A program made the position numbers and the translations under genes. A stretch of 34,565 bases of DNA from Clostridia bacterium. GTDB taxonomy: Bacteria; Bacillota; Clostridia; Oscillospirales; Acutalibacteraceae. The stretch covers positions 1 to 34,565 of the forward strand of contig JAFYLQ010000001.1 in the NCBI GenBank assembly GCA_017550105.1, written 5' to 3'. Position 1 is the stretch's first letter, and each line of letters opens with the position of its first letter. Under the pieces are notes generated by a model, which worked only from the letters and a program-made list of their open reading frames with translations, was not told the origin of the DNA and searched no databases. This document shows, piece by piece, positions 25,016-33,603 of the stretch.

Positions 25016-25270
25016 TTGCAGACAGTTATCACAAGACGAAATGACTCAAAAGTTCAAAAAAGCAAGAGCGTCATTATAAGCCTTGTTGCAGCAGTTTTGG
25101 TGCTTTCATTAATTATGGTTGCGATTATCTGTGCGGCTGTTATGTATTTTTACAACTCCCGTTGCTACGATTGCGGAAATAGCCTTGTTTTTGAAAATCA
25201 CGTGAGCTGTTATGTTTGTGAGGAACGTCACGACAGGTGGATGGCTAAGGAATACGGCGTTACAGAGTGA
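25016..25270 (+). CDS. Truncated paralog of the zinc-ribbon membrane protein
   Basis: 84 residues from a TTG codon at 25016; an in-frame TAA lies at 24995-24997, so no longer version is possible. It matches the upstream protein from its Lys-rich segment onward: membrane helix at about 19-46, then SRCYDCG (Cys50, Cys53), CYVC (Cys65, Cys68) and RWMAKEYGVTE against MSEEYGVT. The N-terminal zinc ribbon is missing and the loop between the Cys pairs is shorter. There is no good ribosome site near the TTG. This is a tandem duplicate that either lost its first domain or is decaying; a short functional form translated by read-in from upstream remains possible. Confidence 0.55.
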   Translation: MQTVITRRNDSKVQKSKSVIISLVAAVLVLSLIMVAIICAAVMYFYNSRCYDCGNSLVFENHVSCYVCEERHDRWMAKEYGVTE

Positions 25271-25292
25271 AAAATAAATTAAGGAGGATTTT

Positions 25293-26033
25293 ATGAAAAA
25301 GATAATTTCAGTAGTATTGGCGTTAATTATGTGCGGTGCGTTTATTGTGGGTACATCCGCTATGTGCTATGAGGGTGCGGGTGACATCGAAATTGAAACA
25401 GGCCTCGACCTTGTTGGCGAGGGATATGAGGATACGGGTTATTCCTATTGGTATGAATGGGAAATTGCCGAAGAAGAGGACGTCGGCTACGGTGAGATTG
25501 AGTTTACAATTTACTATGATGCCTTTGATTGGCAGGGTGAGCAGTATTGTGAAGGTCCCGAGGATTATCCCGCAATGCTTGAGTATTTTCGCGAAAGCTA
25601 CGGCGAGGATTACACCGTAACGGATTGTTATGTGGACGGATATCCGGCAATTATTGTAGAGTATACAGGTTATTCCGAAACAACCGATTCAAGTGCAGAA
25701 ATTTACATTTGCGGCGGCAAGTATTTTTATATTGTGAATTTATATGTTGAAGATATGATGATTTATGATGGTTTACTTGACTCCGTTAAAGGAATGGAGC
25801 TTAACGGTGAAACGGGCGAGCCCTTGACCTATAACACATCTGCTGATGAAGAAAACGACCAATACGCAGATGACGAGGTATACGCAGACTCCGACAATAC
25901 ATCGGGCTCTTCCTCAATGAGCCCCGTAGTAAGAAATATTATAATTATTGCGGTGGTTGTTGTGGTTGCGGTTGTTTGCGGTGCAGCCGTATGCGTCATT
26001 GTGATAGTAGCGGTTAAAGGCAAAAAGAAATAA
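25293..26033 (+). CDS. Acidic exported protein with C-terminal membrane anchor, function unknown
   Basis: 246 residues. N-terminal signal peptide (MKKIISVVLALIMCGAFIVG, cleavage near TSA at about 23). C-terminal membrane helix of almost pure Val/Ile/Ala at about 215-241, then KGKKK, giving an outside-facing protein. The ~150-residue middle is strongly acidic and aromatic (WYEWEIAEEEDVGYGEIEF, DYPAMLEYFRESYGEDY). It shows a beta-rich pattern like small proteins that monitor or bind at the membrane (DGYPAIIVEYTGY, YFYIVNLYVED). An Asp/Glu/Ser linker precedes the anchor. I recognise no family. AAGGAGG lies before the start; it follows the paralogous zinc-ribbon pair and ends at a bidirectional terminator. 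Confidence 0.75.
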   Translation: MKKIISVVLALIMCGAFIVGTSAMCYEGAGDIEIETGLDLVGEGYEDTGYSYWYEWEIAEEEDVGYGEIEFTIYYDAFDWQGEQYCEGPEDYPAMLEYFRESYGEDYTVTDCYVDGYPAIIVEYTGYSETTDSSAEIYICGGKYFYIVNLYVEDMMIYDGLLDSVKGMELNGETGEPLTYNTSADEENDQYADDEVYADSDNTSGSSSMSPVVRNIIIIAVVVVVAVVCGAAVCVIVIVAVKGKKK

Positions 26034-26042
26034 GTAATAAAT

Positions 26043-26084
26043 AAAAAAGCCTTCCTTTGGATAAGTCCGAAGGAAGGCTTTTGT
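26043..26084. terminator. Bidirectional terminator between convergent genes
   Basis: AGCCTTCCTT and AAGGAAGGCT (10-bp stem with an inner GGA/TCC pairing), with A-run on the left and T-run on the right. It serves both the plus-strand acidic protein gene and minus-strand fucI. Confidence 0.88.
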
Positions 26085-26094
26085 TATTGCTTAA

Positions 26095-27891
26095 TTATTT
26101 GTAGAGAGGGCCGTATGCCTGACATGCACGGAAGTCAGCGCTCTCAAGCTCCTGTGTGCCGAATGCGTTCCAGCAAGCGGGACGGAAGATTTTATCTTCG
26201 GGAACGTTATGCATTGAAACGGGGATTCTGAGCATTGAGCAAAGAGTGATAAGGTCTGCACCGATGTGACCGTAGGAGATAGCGCCGTGGTTAGCACCCC
26301 AATGGTTCATAACCTCGTATGCAGATGTGAATGCGCCCTTACCTGTAAGTGTGGGAGCAAACCATGTGCAGGGCCATGTGTAGTCTGTTCTTGCCCAGAT
26401 TTTGTGTGAAATATCATCGGGAAGAGCAACTGTGTAGCCTTCGCAAATCTGAAGTGTTGGTCCGAGACCCTTTACAAGGTTAAGACGAATCATTGTTGCG
26501 GGCATTTCAGCACGTGTAAGGAAACGGCTTGAATATCCGCCGCCACGGAAGTAGCCGTTGTCGGCTGCGCACCATTCGGTAGCATCGTTGATTGTCTTGA
26601 TATCCTCATCAGTAACGTTGTACCATTCTTTGATGATACCGTTGCCGTTTTCGTCCTTAACCTCACCGCAAGCGTCAAGACAGCAAGCACCTGAGTTAAT
26701 AAGGTGGATAAAGCCTTCGCTTTCCTTTGCCTTACCTTCAAGCTCGTAGCCTGTAGCTCTCTTAAGTGCTTCGGGGCTCCAGTAGGTACGAACGTCGGCG
26801 AACATCTGGGGTCTGTTTGTAAGGAGCTTCATAAAGAGCATGCTTACAGCGTTAAGTGTATCGTTTTCGGTTGCAAGGATGTAGGGCTCACGAGCGCCGT
26901 TCCAGTCGAAGCTTGTGTTAAGCAATGCTTCTGCGAAGTCAGCATTGGGGTAGAAGTCAGTCCACTGTCTCTGACCCTGGAAGCCTGCGGCAATGGCGTT
27001 GTGACCAACCATTTCTTCCTCACAGCCCTCGGGAAGGTTTTTGTTACCATTCATAAGGTCCTTGATGATGCACATCATCTTAACTGTGAATTCCCAGTCC
27101 TTTTCCTTCTGCTCGTCGCTCTTCTTTACGAAGTCGGGGTTCTTATCGAAGCCTTCCTTACAGTTTTCTCTTACCCATTTGTAAGCTCTCTGATATTCTT
27201 CCTCGTCATAGATGCCCTCGGACATTCGACGGATAACCTCTACCTCGTCAACGGATTCAATACGCATACCGAGATATTCCTCGAAGAAGTCTGTGTCAAT
27301 TGATGAGCCTGCGATACCCATACAGATTGAACCAATCTGAAGGTATGACGTGCCCTTCATTGTAGCGGCTGCAACTGCTGCTCTTGCAAAACGGAGAAGC
27401 TTTTCCTGAACGTCTGCAGGGATTGAAGTGTCGTCAGCGTCCTGAACGTCGTGACCGTAGATACCGAATGCGGGAAGACCCTTCTGTGCGTGAGCCGCAA
27501 GAACTGCTGCAAGGTAAACTGCACCGGGACGCTCTGTGCCGTTGAAGCCCCAAACGCCCTTGATTGTTGAGGGGTCCATATCCATTGTTTCACAGCCGTA
27601 GCACCAACAGGGAGTAACGGTAAGAGTGATGCTTACACCCTCCTTGCGGAATTTGTCTGCACAAGCGGCAGCCTCTGCAACACGACCGATAGTTGTGTCA
27701 GCGATAACAACCTTAACGGGTTCGCCGTTGGAATATTTAAGATTTTCTGTGAAAAGCTTGGCAGCGGACTTAGCCATATTCATTGTCTGCTCTTCAAGAG
27801 ATTCTCTGACCTTGAGGGGACCGCGTCTGCCGTCAATAGTGGGACGAATACCGATTACGGGGTAATCGCCGAGAAGTCTGTTCTCTGCCAT
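26095..27891 (-). CDS. fucI: L-fucose isomerase
   Basis: 598 residues from the ATG at 27891, close to E. coli FucI (591). I recognise long near-identical stretches: [140 protein letters not shown] and a terminal YGPLYK. The catalytic Glu (ATEND), Asp (FADVR) and His (GANHG) are present. The cytosolic Mn-dependent enzyme converts L-fucose to L-fuculose, the first step of fucose use; D-arabinose is a known side substrate. The longer ORF (to 27927) is rejected because AAAGGA lies at 27903-27908, before the 27891 start, and the operator overlaps the extra codons. No fucK or fucA is adjacent. Confidence 0.96.
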   Translation of the reverse strand: MAENRLLGDYPVIGIRPTIDGRRGPLKVRESLEEQTMNMAKSAAKLFTENLKYSNGEPVKVVIADTTIGRVAEAAACADKFRKEGVSITLTVTPCWCYGCETMDMDPSTIKGVWGFNGTERPGAVYLAAVLAAHAQKGLPAFGIYGHDVQDADDTSIPADVQEKLLRFARAAVAAATMKGTSYLQIGSICMGIAGSSIDTDFFEEYLGMRIESVDEVEVIRRMSEGIYDEEEYQRAYKWVRENCKEGFDKNPDFVKKSDEQKEKDWEFTVKMMCIIKDLMNGNKNLPEGCEEEMVGHNAIAAGFQGQRQWTDFYPNADFAEALLNTSFDWNGAREPYILATENDTLNAVSMLFMKLLTNRPQMFADVRTYWSPEALKRATGYELEGKAKESEGFIHLINSGACCLDACGEVKDENGNGIIKEWYNVTDEDIKTINDATEWCAADNGYFRGGGYSSRFLTRAEMPATMIRLNLVKGLGPTLQICEGYTVALPDDISHKIWARTDYTWPCTWFAPTLTGKGAFTSAYEVMNHWGANHGAISYGHIGADLITLCSMLRIPVSMHNVPEDKIFRPACWNAFGTQELESADFRACQAYGPLYK

Positions 27892-27910
27892 AATATTTAT
27901 CATCCTTTCA

Positions 27911-27928
27911 TTTGTACAAGCGTACAAA
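27911..27928. promoter_or_regulatory. Palindromic operator of fucI (GntR/LacI-like)
   Basis: TTTGTAC-AAGC-GTACAAA, perfect 7-bp arms, centred at about +17 from the predicted fucI transcription start. Half-sites TTTGTAC/GTACAAA resemble sugar-regulator operators such as AraR (ATTTGTACGTACAAAT) but with a longer spacer. Binding here would block elongation or initiation from the promoter at 27943-27970. Confidence 0.65.
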
Positions 27929-27942
27929 ACTATTCATTTAAT

Positions 27943-27970
27943 AGTATATCATAAAAAATATCAATTTCAA
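27943..27970 (-). promoter_or_regulatory. Sigma-A-type promoter of fucI
   Basis: On the minus strand TTGAAA (-35, 27965-27970), a 16-base spacer and TATACT (-10, 27943-27948). The -35 overlaps a second inverted repeat, ATCAAT-TTCA-ATTGAT at 27960-27975, a possible extra regulatory site. Confidence 0.6.
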
Positions 27971-28017
27971 TTGATTATAAGTAAAAAATTTTCGCTATAA
28001 TATGGTGAAAATGACAA

Positions 28018-28046
28018 TTGAAAACTTTTTATAGCGGGTGTAGAAT
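28018..28046 (+). promoter_or_regulatory. Promoter of the fibronectin-III protein gene at 28080
   Basis: TTGAAA (28018-28023), a 17-base spacer and TAGAAT (28041-28046), about 34 bases before the ATG. A second TATAAT at 27996-28001 has only a poorly spaced TTGATT (19 bases), so it is less likely. Confidence 0.5.
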
Positions 28047-28079
28047 GTAGTAGACAAGGCTAAAAGGAGGTCTTAATTT

Positions 28080-29669
28080 ATGAAAAGAATAAAAAGAACC
28101 TTATCCATTGCATTGGTTTTGGTTATGCTTATGTCCGTAATGGGCGTTGCCGCAAGTGCTATGGATTATTACGTGCCCACCACAAGCACCAACTACGGAT
28201 ATCTTGCTCCGTCAGATGCTAAGGGAACAAAAACCATTTCTACAGTTAAACTGTACGGTAACTATGATTACATTGATTTTTATATCAGCTCAAAATATGC
28301 AGACACGTATTTCTTCTATGAGATTTACTCAAGCAAGAATTACAGCGACAAAACAATGATTGACGGCGGTTACTTCTATTGTGATGCTAAGGGTAATTAC
28401 AACGGTTACGCACTTATTAAGCTTAGCGGAGTTTATAAAACAGGCACCTACTATATTGTAACCTATGCGGCAAAAATAACAGCCTCGGGCAGTGCATGCT
28501 TGTCTGAGACCTCGTTACGTGAGTATAAACTTGTTGTTGACAGAACTACTGCTTTCAACAAGCAGATGACTGTTACCAAGGGCGTATCAAATACCGTTAA
28601 TGGTCCTCAGATTAAATGGCAAGGCGTAAGCGGTGCAACAAAATACTATATTTATCGCAGACCTATGACGGGTACAAGTTGGACGAAGGTTGGTACTGCT
28701 AATAGTTCTGCCCGCTCCTTTGTTGATAAATCCGTAAAGAACAAAAATGGTAAATATGTTTACACTGTTAAGGCAGTAAACAAGAGCAATAAAGCAACAA
28801 GATACCATTATGCCGGTGAAGATTGCCTTTTCGCAAAGGCACCCACACTTAAATCCGTGGCAACTGGTGCGGATAACAAAATTAAAATTCAATGGAATAG
28901 CACTTCCTCAAGTGCATACTATGAGGTTTACCGACGTGAGGTTGGCACAAGCAGTTGGACTAAATTAACAGGCAACTGCAAAACGACCTCTTTCAATGAT
29001 GCCAAAGCCGTAAGCGGTAAAACCTACGAATACACCGTAAGAGCAAACATCAAAACTGCCGACGGTGTTGCAAGAAGTGCATATTACGGAAATACGGATA
29101 AAGCGGTTAAATACCTTAAGGCACCTGTTGTAAATGAAATTGTAGCCGCAGAAAACGGACTCAGCGTTTCCTGGAATGCAGTAAGCGGTGCTACGGCTTA
29201 TACAGTTTACAGAAGACCCATTGACGGTTCGGCAGGCTGGACAACAATTAAAAAGGTTTCTGCAAGCACCACAAGCTATGTAGATACAACTGCACAGAAC
29301 GAGGGTTACATTTATACCGTTCGTGCAGAGGGTCCTAAGGGCAGAGGCTCGTATTCAACGGCGGGTAAAGCCTTCCTTGAACTCGGCACCCCCGTTCTTG
29401 ACGGATATATAGATACTCAAACCAATATAGTAACCTTGTATTGGGAGCCCGTTGTCAATGCTACCGGATATGACGTGTGCAGTCAGGGTTCGGACGGCTT
29501 ATGGTATTTGGAGTACGAAAACATCAACTATTCTCCTGTGGAGGTTAATGCATATACAGGCGTAAATAATTATGCGGTTTACGCAAGGGCTATTGTTACA
29601 GATGCTATGACCGGCAACGTGTATGAATTCACGGGTGAGCCTGATTTTATTACGGCAACCGTTGAATGA
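28080..29669 (+). CDS. Secreted fibronectin type III repeat protein
   Basis: 529 residues. Signal peptide MKRIKRTLSIALVLVMLMSV with cleavage near ASAM (about 26). Residues about 27-155 form a Tyr-rich beta domain (YDYIDFYISS, YYIVTYAAKI). Four fibronectin-III-like domains follow, at about 165-255, 258-345, 350-435 and 440-529. The first three share the core W-x-x-(V/T)-S-(G/S)-A-x-x-Y-x-(I/V)-YRR and a closing YTV(K/R)A. The fourth is more diverged. There is no LPxTG, SLH or C-terminal helix. It is related in style to the protein at 22493-24391 but has a different N-terminal domain. The strong AAAAGGAGG site suggests high expression. It is divergent from fucI and probably adhesive or glycan-associated, which is inference. 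Confidence 0.85.
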   Translation: MKRIKRTLSIALVLVMLMSVMGVAASAMDYYVPTTSTNYGYLAPSDAKGTKTISTVKLYGNYDYIDFYISSKYADTYFFYEIYSSKNYSDKTMIDGGYFYCDAKGNYNGYALIKLSGVYKTGTYYIVTYAAKITASGSACLSETSLREYKLVVDRTTAFNKQMTVTKGVSNTVNGPQIKWQGVSGATKYYIYRRPMTGTSWTKVGTANSSARSFVDKSVKNKNGKYVYTVKAVNKSNKATRYHYAGEDCLFAKAPTLKSVATGADNKIKIQWNSTSSSAYYEVYRREVGTSSWTKLTGNCKTTSFNDAKAVSGKTYEYTVRANIKTADGVARSAYYGNTDKAVKYLKAPVVNEIVAAENGLSVSWNAVSGATAYTVYRRPIDGSAGWTTIKKVSASTTSYVDTTAQNEGYIYTVRAEGPKGRGSYSTAGKAFLELGTPVLDGYIDTQTNIVTLYWEPVVNATGYDVCSQGSDGLWYLEYENINYSPVEVNAYTGVNNYAVYARAIVTDAMTGNVYEFTGEPDFITATVE

Positions 29670-29686
29670 TTCTTGATTTGATACAA

Positions 29687-29726
29687 AAAAGCACCCGAAG
29701 AAGTTTCGGCTTCTTCGGGTGCTTTT
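29687..29726. terminator. Bidirectional terminator between convergent genes
   Basis: AAAAGCACCCGAAGAA, an eight-base loop and TTCTTCGGGTGCTTTT: a perfect 16-bp stem with A- and T-runs at its ends. It serves the fibronectin-III gene on the plus strand and glyA on the minus strand. Confidence 0.93.
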
Positions 29727-29738
29727 ATGCTTTAAATC

Positions 29739-30992
29739 TTATTTATAAAGGGGATATTTGTCGCAGATTTTTGTAACACGCTCTCTGATGTAGTCGGCAC
29801 TGTTTTCAAAATCTGTTGCGGCGAGCTTAATGAACTCAGCAATATCAATCATATCCTGAGCCTCGAAGCCTCTTGAGGTAACTGCGGCAGTACCGATTCT
29901 TACGCCGCTTGTAACGAAGGGCTTTTCGGGGTCATTGGGAATAGCGTTTTTGTTAACTGTGATATAAACCTCGTCAAGGCGTTTTTCAAGCTCCTTACCT
30001 GTAATGCCGAGGCTTCTGAGGTCAAGAAGGAGAAGGTGGTTATCGGAACCGCCCGATACCATATCAACACCCTGTGCCGCAAGGGCATTTTCAAGGGCTT
30101 TACAGTTAGAAATAACCTTTTTGCCGTAATCCTTGAACTCGGGCTTAAGTGCTTCACCGAAGCAGATTGCCTTAGCCGCAATAATGTGCATAAGGGGACC
30201 GCCCTGAATACCGGGGAAGATTGCCTTGTTTACCTTTTTTGCAATTTCCTCGTCATTGGTAAGGATAAGACCGCCACGGGGACCGCGGAGAGTTTTGTGA
30301 GTTGTTGAAGTAACAACGTGAGCGTAGGGGATGGGTGAGGGATGTCTGTCTGCGGCAACAAGACCCGCAATGTGAGCCATATCAACCATAAACAACGCGC
30401 CAACCTTGTCGGCAATTTCACGGATTTTTGCAAAATCGATTGTTCTGGGGTATGCAGAAGCACCTGCAACAATAAGCTTGGGATTGCACTCAAGCGCCTT
30501 CTTTTCAAGGGCGTCGTAGTCAAGGAAGCCCTTTTCGTCAACGCCGTAGCTTTCAAAATTGAAATAAGAGCCGCTTACGTTAACGGGTGAGCCGTGGGTA
30601 AGGTGACCGCCGTCTGCAAGGCTCATACCGAGAACCGTGTCACCGGGCTGAAGAAGTGCAAAGTAAACGGCAAAGTTTGCTTGTGAGCCTGAGTGGGGCT
30701 GAACGTTTGCATATTCACAACCAAAAAGCTTTTTTGCTCTTTCAATAGCAAGGCTTTCGGCAATATCAACGTATTCGCAACCGCCGTAATATCTGCGTGA
30801 GGGGTAGCCCTCGGCATATTTATTGGTAAGAATACTACCGCTTGCAGCCATAACCGCCGCAGAAGCGTAGTTTTCACTTGCAATAAGCTCAATATTTCTG
30901 CTCTGACGAACCTGCTCCTTTTCGAATGCTTCAAAAAGCTCGGGGTCGTAAGACTTAAGAAGCTCAAAATCTTGTTCAAGATATGCGTTCAT
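29739..30992 (-). CDS. glyA: Serine hydroxymethyltransferase
   Basis: 417 residues from the ATG at 30992, the normal bacterial GlyA length. That start has AAGGAGG (31002-31008) with a 9-base gap, while the extra upstream codons to 31025 have none. Family motifs: [58 protein letters not shown], the PLP-lysine motif [15 protein letters not shown], and FPGIQGGP. The cytosolic PLP enzyme interconverts serine and glycine with transfer of a one-carbon unit to tetrahydrofolate, feeding purine, thymidylate and methionine synthesis. It is a single gene with its own promoter and terminator, transcribed away from nadABC. Confidence 0.97.
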   Translation of the reverse strand: MNAYLEQDFELLKSYDPELFEAFEKEQVRQSRNIELIASENYASAAVMAASGSILTNKYAEGYPSRRYYGGCEYVDIAESLAIERAKKLFGCEYANVQPHSGSQANFAVYFALLQPGDTVLGMSLADGGHLTHGSPVNVSGSYFNFESYGVDEKGFLDYDALEKKALECNPKLIVAGASAYPRTIDFAKIREIADKVGALFMVDMAHIAGLVAADRHPSPIPYAHVVTSTTHKTLRGPRGGLILTNDEEIAKKVNKAIFPGIQGGPLMHIIAAKAICFGEALKPEFKDYGKKVISNCKALENALAAQGVDMVSGGSDNHLLLLDLRSLGITGKELEKRLDEVYITVNKNAIPNDPEKPFVTSGVRIGTAAVTSRGFEAQDMIDIAEFIKLAATDFENSADYIRERVTKICDKYPLYK

Positions 30993-31029
30993 TTTAAACG
31001 TCCTCCTTGTTAAAACCAAAATCAATATA

Positions 31030-31058
31030 ATAATACAATAAAACTAAGGATATTTCAA
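31030..31058 (-). promoter_or_regulatory. Promoter of glyA
   Basis: On the minus strand TTGAAA (-35, 31053-31058), a 17-base spacer and TATTAT (-10, 31030-31035). No riboswitch-like structure was recognised in the short leader. Confidence 0.65.
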
Positions 31059-31150
31059 CAAAAAAACAGAAGTTATTTTTTTAACACAAAACTTTGGTTA
31101 AATGGTCATAAATATCCCCTTTGGCATATGATTTTTTTGAATTTTTAATA

Positions 31151-31178
31151 TTGCGTTAAGAAAAAATAATGGTATAAT
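31151..31178 (+). promoter_or_regulatory. Promoter of the nadABC operon
   Basis: TTGCGT (31151-31156), a 16-base spacer and a perfect TATAAT (31173-31178), about 30 bases before the nadA ATG. The stretch between the two divergent promoters (31059-31150) is A/T-rich; I see no clear NiaR-type operator in it. Confidence 0.65.
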
Positions 31179-31208
31179 TATTATGAGTTAATATGAAAAG
31201 GTGATTTT

Positions 31209-32126
31209 ATGGATATTTCTGAGCTCAAAAAGAAAATAATCGAAGCCAAAAAGGAAACAGGTACGGTCATTTTGGCACACACCTATCAGGAGCCCGACAT
31301 AATCGACGTTGCGGATATTACGGGCGACAGCTTTTTCTTAAGCAAAAAGGCGGCGGAATTAAAGGCTGAAAGGGTGGTAATGTGCGGTGTTCGTTTTATG
31401 GCAGAAAGCGTTAAAATTCTTTCTCCCGAAACAGAAACCATTCTTCCCGTACCCTCGGCTACCTGCCCCATGGCGGAGCAGATTTTACCCGAGCGTGTGC
31501 GTAAATTCAAAGAGGAAAATCCCGAGGCTCAGGTGGTGGCGTATATCAATACAACCGCCGCATTAAAAGCCGAGTGCGACGTTTGTGTTACAAGCTCCTC
31601 TGCAATTAAAATTGTGGATAAAATTGATGCACCGAGCATACTTTTTATTCCTGACCAGCACCTTGGCTCCTTTGTGAAAGAGAAATTACCTCATAAAAAC
31701 ATCATTCTTTGGGACGGCTACTGTCCCGTACACGCTCAGCTTACCAAAGAGGACGTTATTGAATGTAAAAATGCACATCCAGATGCGGTGTTTGCGGTTC
31801 ATCCCGAATCACCTGCAGAGGTTGTGGCACTTGCGGATATGGTGGGTGCTACAAGTGAAATTATAAATTATGCAAAGGCTCAGAAGGGCAAGGTTATTAT
31901 CGGCACCGAGCGTGGTGTTGTGGACTACCTTGCAATTAACGAGGAAAACGGCGACAGATTTATTCAGTTAGCGCCCGAAAAGCTCTGTTGTGTGGATATG
32001 AAAAAAATATCCCTCGAGGACGTTTATAAGTCAATTGTCGGTGAAGCCGGTGAAAAAATCGAGCTTCCCGAGGATTTAAGAAAAAAAGCTCTTGTGAGCA
32101 TAAACCGTATGTTGGAATTGGGGTAA
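31209..32126 (+). CDS. nadA: Quinolinate synthase
   Basis: 305 residues, the typical size of the short NadA form. Motifs: VILAHTYQEPDIIDVADITG, GDSFFLSKKA, CGVRFMAESVKIL (first cluster Cys), SATCPMAEQI, VAYINTTAALKAECDVCVTS, FIPDQHLGSF, WDGYCPVHA (second Cys), VHPESPAEV, IIGTERGVV and LCCVDMKK (third Cys). The 4Fe-4S enzyme condenses iminoaspartate with dihydroxyacetone phosphate to quinolinate in de novo NAD synthesis. It is the first gene of nadA-nadB-nadC, with AAAGGTG before the start and nadB beginning 4 bases after its stop. The oxygen-sensitive cluster fits an anaerobe. Confidence 0.96.
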   Translation: MDISELKKKIIEAKKETGTVILAHTYQEPDIIDVADITGDSFFLSKKAAELKAERVVMCGVRFMAESVKILSPETETILPVPSATCPMAEQILPERVRKFKEENPEAQVVAYINTTAALKAECDVCVTSSSAIKIVDKIDAPSILFIPDQHLGSFVKEKLPHKNIILWDGYCPVHAQLTKEDVIECKNAHPDAVFAVHPESPAEVVALADMVGATSEIINYAKAQKGKVIIGTERGVVDYLAINEENGDRFIQLAPEKLCCVDMKKISLEDVYKSIVGEAGEKIELPEDLRKKALVSINRMLELG

Positions 32127-32130
32127 TAAA

Positions 32131-33603
32131 ATGAACCTTTCCGAAATTAAAAAACAGTATACCGTGGTAATTGTGGGCAGTGGTCTTGCGGGACTTTATG
32201 CGGCTCTCAATTTTCCCGAGGACGTGGACGTGCTTATGCTTTCCAAAAAGGAAAGGCATCAGTCAAACAGCTCATTGGCTCAGGGCGGTGTTGCCTGTGT
32301 TCTTGATTTAGAGGACGACAGCTACGCCTTGCACATTGAGGACACCCTTATTGCAGGTGGCAGGGCAAACGACCTTGAGGCGGTAACACAGCTTGTTGAA
32401 GAGGGTCCCGGTGACGTGCTTAAAACCATTGAGTACGGTGTGGATTATGACCGATATGAAAATGGTGAGCTTGTAAAAACCCTTGAAGGCGGTCACTGTC
32501 GCAGAAGAATTGTGCACCATAAGGACACCTCCGGCAAAGAAATGGTGGACAAGCTGATGATTGCCGTTGAAAAATTGCCCAACGTAACTATTGCGGACGA
32601 AACCATGGTTACTTCAATGAACCGTATTAAAAACGGCTTTAAAATTGAAGTGATGAGCGGCGACGAGCATAAAACCGTTTATGCGGACTATTGCCTTTTA
32701 GCCTCGGGCGGTATCGGCAGGGTCTATAAATACACCACCAACCCTTCCGTTGCAACGGGTGACGGTATCCGCTTTGCCTACGAGATGGGTGCATCAATCA
32801 AAAATTTAAGCTACGTTCAGTTCCATCCCACCGCATTCAACGGTGCAAACCGTGAGCAGTTCCTTATAAGCGAAGCCGTAAGGGGCGAGGGGGCATACCT
32901 TCTTAACTGCAACAAGGAACGGTTTATGGACCGCTATGACCAACGTCTTGAACTTGCACCCCGTGACGTGGTTTCGCGCTCGGTTATTATGGAGTCCCGA
33001 CGTCTTGGAAGCAACAATTTCTATCTTGATATCCGTTACAAGGGCGAGGAATTTATAAAGCACCGCTTCCCCGGTATTTATGCGGGCTGCTTAAGGCAGG
33101 GTGTGGATATTTCTAAGGACCTTATACCTGTTTTCCCATGTCAGCACTACCTTATGGGCGGTATTGAGGTTGACCTTAATGCACGTACAACACTTCCCCG
33201 ATTATATGCGGCGGGTGAATGTGCTTGTACGGGTGTTCACGGCAAAAACCGACTTGCAAGTAATTCCCTTTTAGAGGCGCTTGTTTTTGGCAGAAAGGCT
33301 GCCGAGGATATTACAAGGTGCATTAATTCGGGATTCTATAAGGTGAGCGTTCCCAAAGAAGAAAAAGAGAGCGACAAAACAGGTGCTCCCCTTCCCAAGG
33401 GCACAAGAACGGAAATCCGCGATATTTTACAAAGAGCATACTTTGTAATCCCCGATGAGGGTGCCATTCATACGGGTAAAAAGCGAATTGAAAATATACT
33501 TAACAGACTTAAAAACGGCAAATTTGCCGTTACGGCGGACTATTGCGAGGCACTTTCACTTGCTACGGTTGCCTATATAATTCTTAAGGAGGTAGACAGA
33601 TGA
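32131..33603 (+). CDS. nadB: L-aspartate oxidase
   Basis: 490 residues. The N-terminal FAD-binding motif is VVIVGSGLAGLYAAL. Family blocks follow: LSKKERHQSNSSLAQGGVAC, HIEDTLIAGG, the active-site region GGHCRRRIVHHKDTSG, LLASGGIGRVYKYTTNP, GDGIRFAYEMGA, YVQFHPTA, LISEAVRGEGAYLLN, CQHYLMGGIEVD and the FAD-binding end GVHGKNRLASNSLLEALVFG. The enzyme oxidises L-aspartate to iminoaspartate for NadA; in anaerobes fumarate is the usual electron acceptor. The helical C-terminal domain is somewhat shorter than in E. coli NadB (540). Its stop overlaps the nadC start by ATGA, giving translational coupling. Confidence 0.96.
   Translation: MNLSEIKKQYTVVIVGSGLAGLYAALNFPEDVDVLMLSKKERHQSNSSLAQGGVACVLDLEDDSYALHIEDTLIAGGRANDLEAVTQLVEEGPGDVLKTIEYGVDYDRYENGELVKTLEGGHCRRRIVHHKDTSGKEMVDKLMIAVEKLPNVTIADETMVTSMNRIKNGFKIEVMSGDEHKTVYADYCLLASGGIGRVYKYTTNPSVATGDGIRFAYEMGASIKNLSYVQFHPTAFNGANREQFLISEAVRGEGAYLLNCNKERFMDRYDQRLELAPRDVVSRSVIMESRRLGSNNFYLDIRYKGEEFIKHRFPGIYAGCLRQGVDISKDLIPVFPCQHYLMGGIEVDLNARTTLPRLYAAGECACTGVHGKNRLASNSLLEALVFGRKAAEDITRCINSGFYKVSVPKEEKESDKTGAPLPKGTRTEIRDILQRAYFVIPDEGAIHTGKKRIENILNRLKNGKFAVTADYCEALSLATVAYIILKEVDR

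Noticed and set aside
26704-27303. 199-codon plus-strand ORF opposite fucI
   Set aside because: It lies entirely within the highly conserved fucI frame on the other strand. It has no ribosome site or family motif and is best explained as a shadow of fucI codon bias.
27892-27927. Longer fucI start giving 12 extra residues
   Set aside because: The extra codons contain the AAAGGA ribosome site and part of the operator palindrome, and they have no match to FucI N-termini.
27996-28001. TATAAT as the main promoter of the fibronectin-III gene at 28080
   Set aside because: The only nearby -35-like hexamer is 19 bases away, while TTGAAA-17-TAGAAT downstream is better placed.
30993-31025. Longer glyA start
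   Set aside because: AAGGAGG at 31002-31008 would then be coding; the ATG at 30992 has ideal spacing and gives the usual N-terminus.
30993-31208. Riboswitch or NiaR operator between glyA and nadA
   Set aside because: Only A/T-rich DNA and two divergent promoters are visible; no conserved aptamer core or clear operator could be identified by eye.
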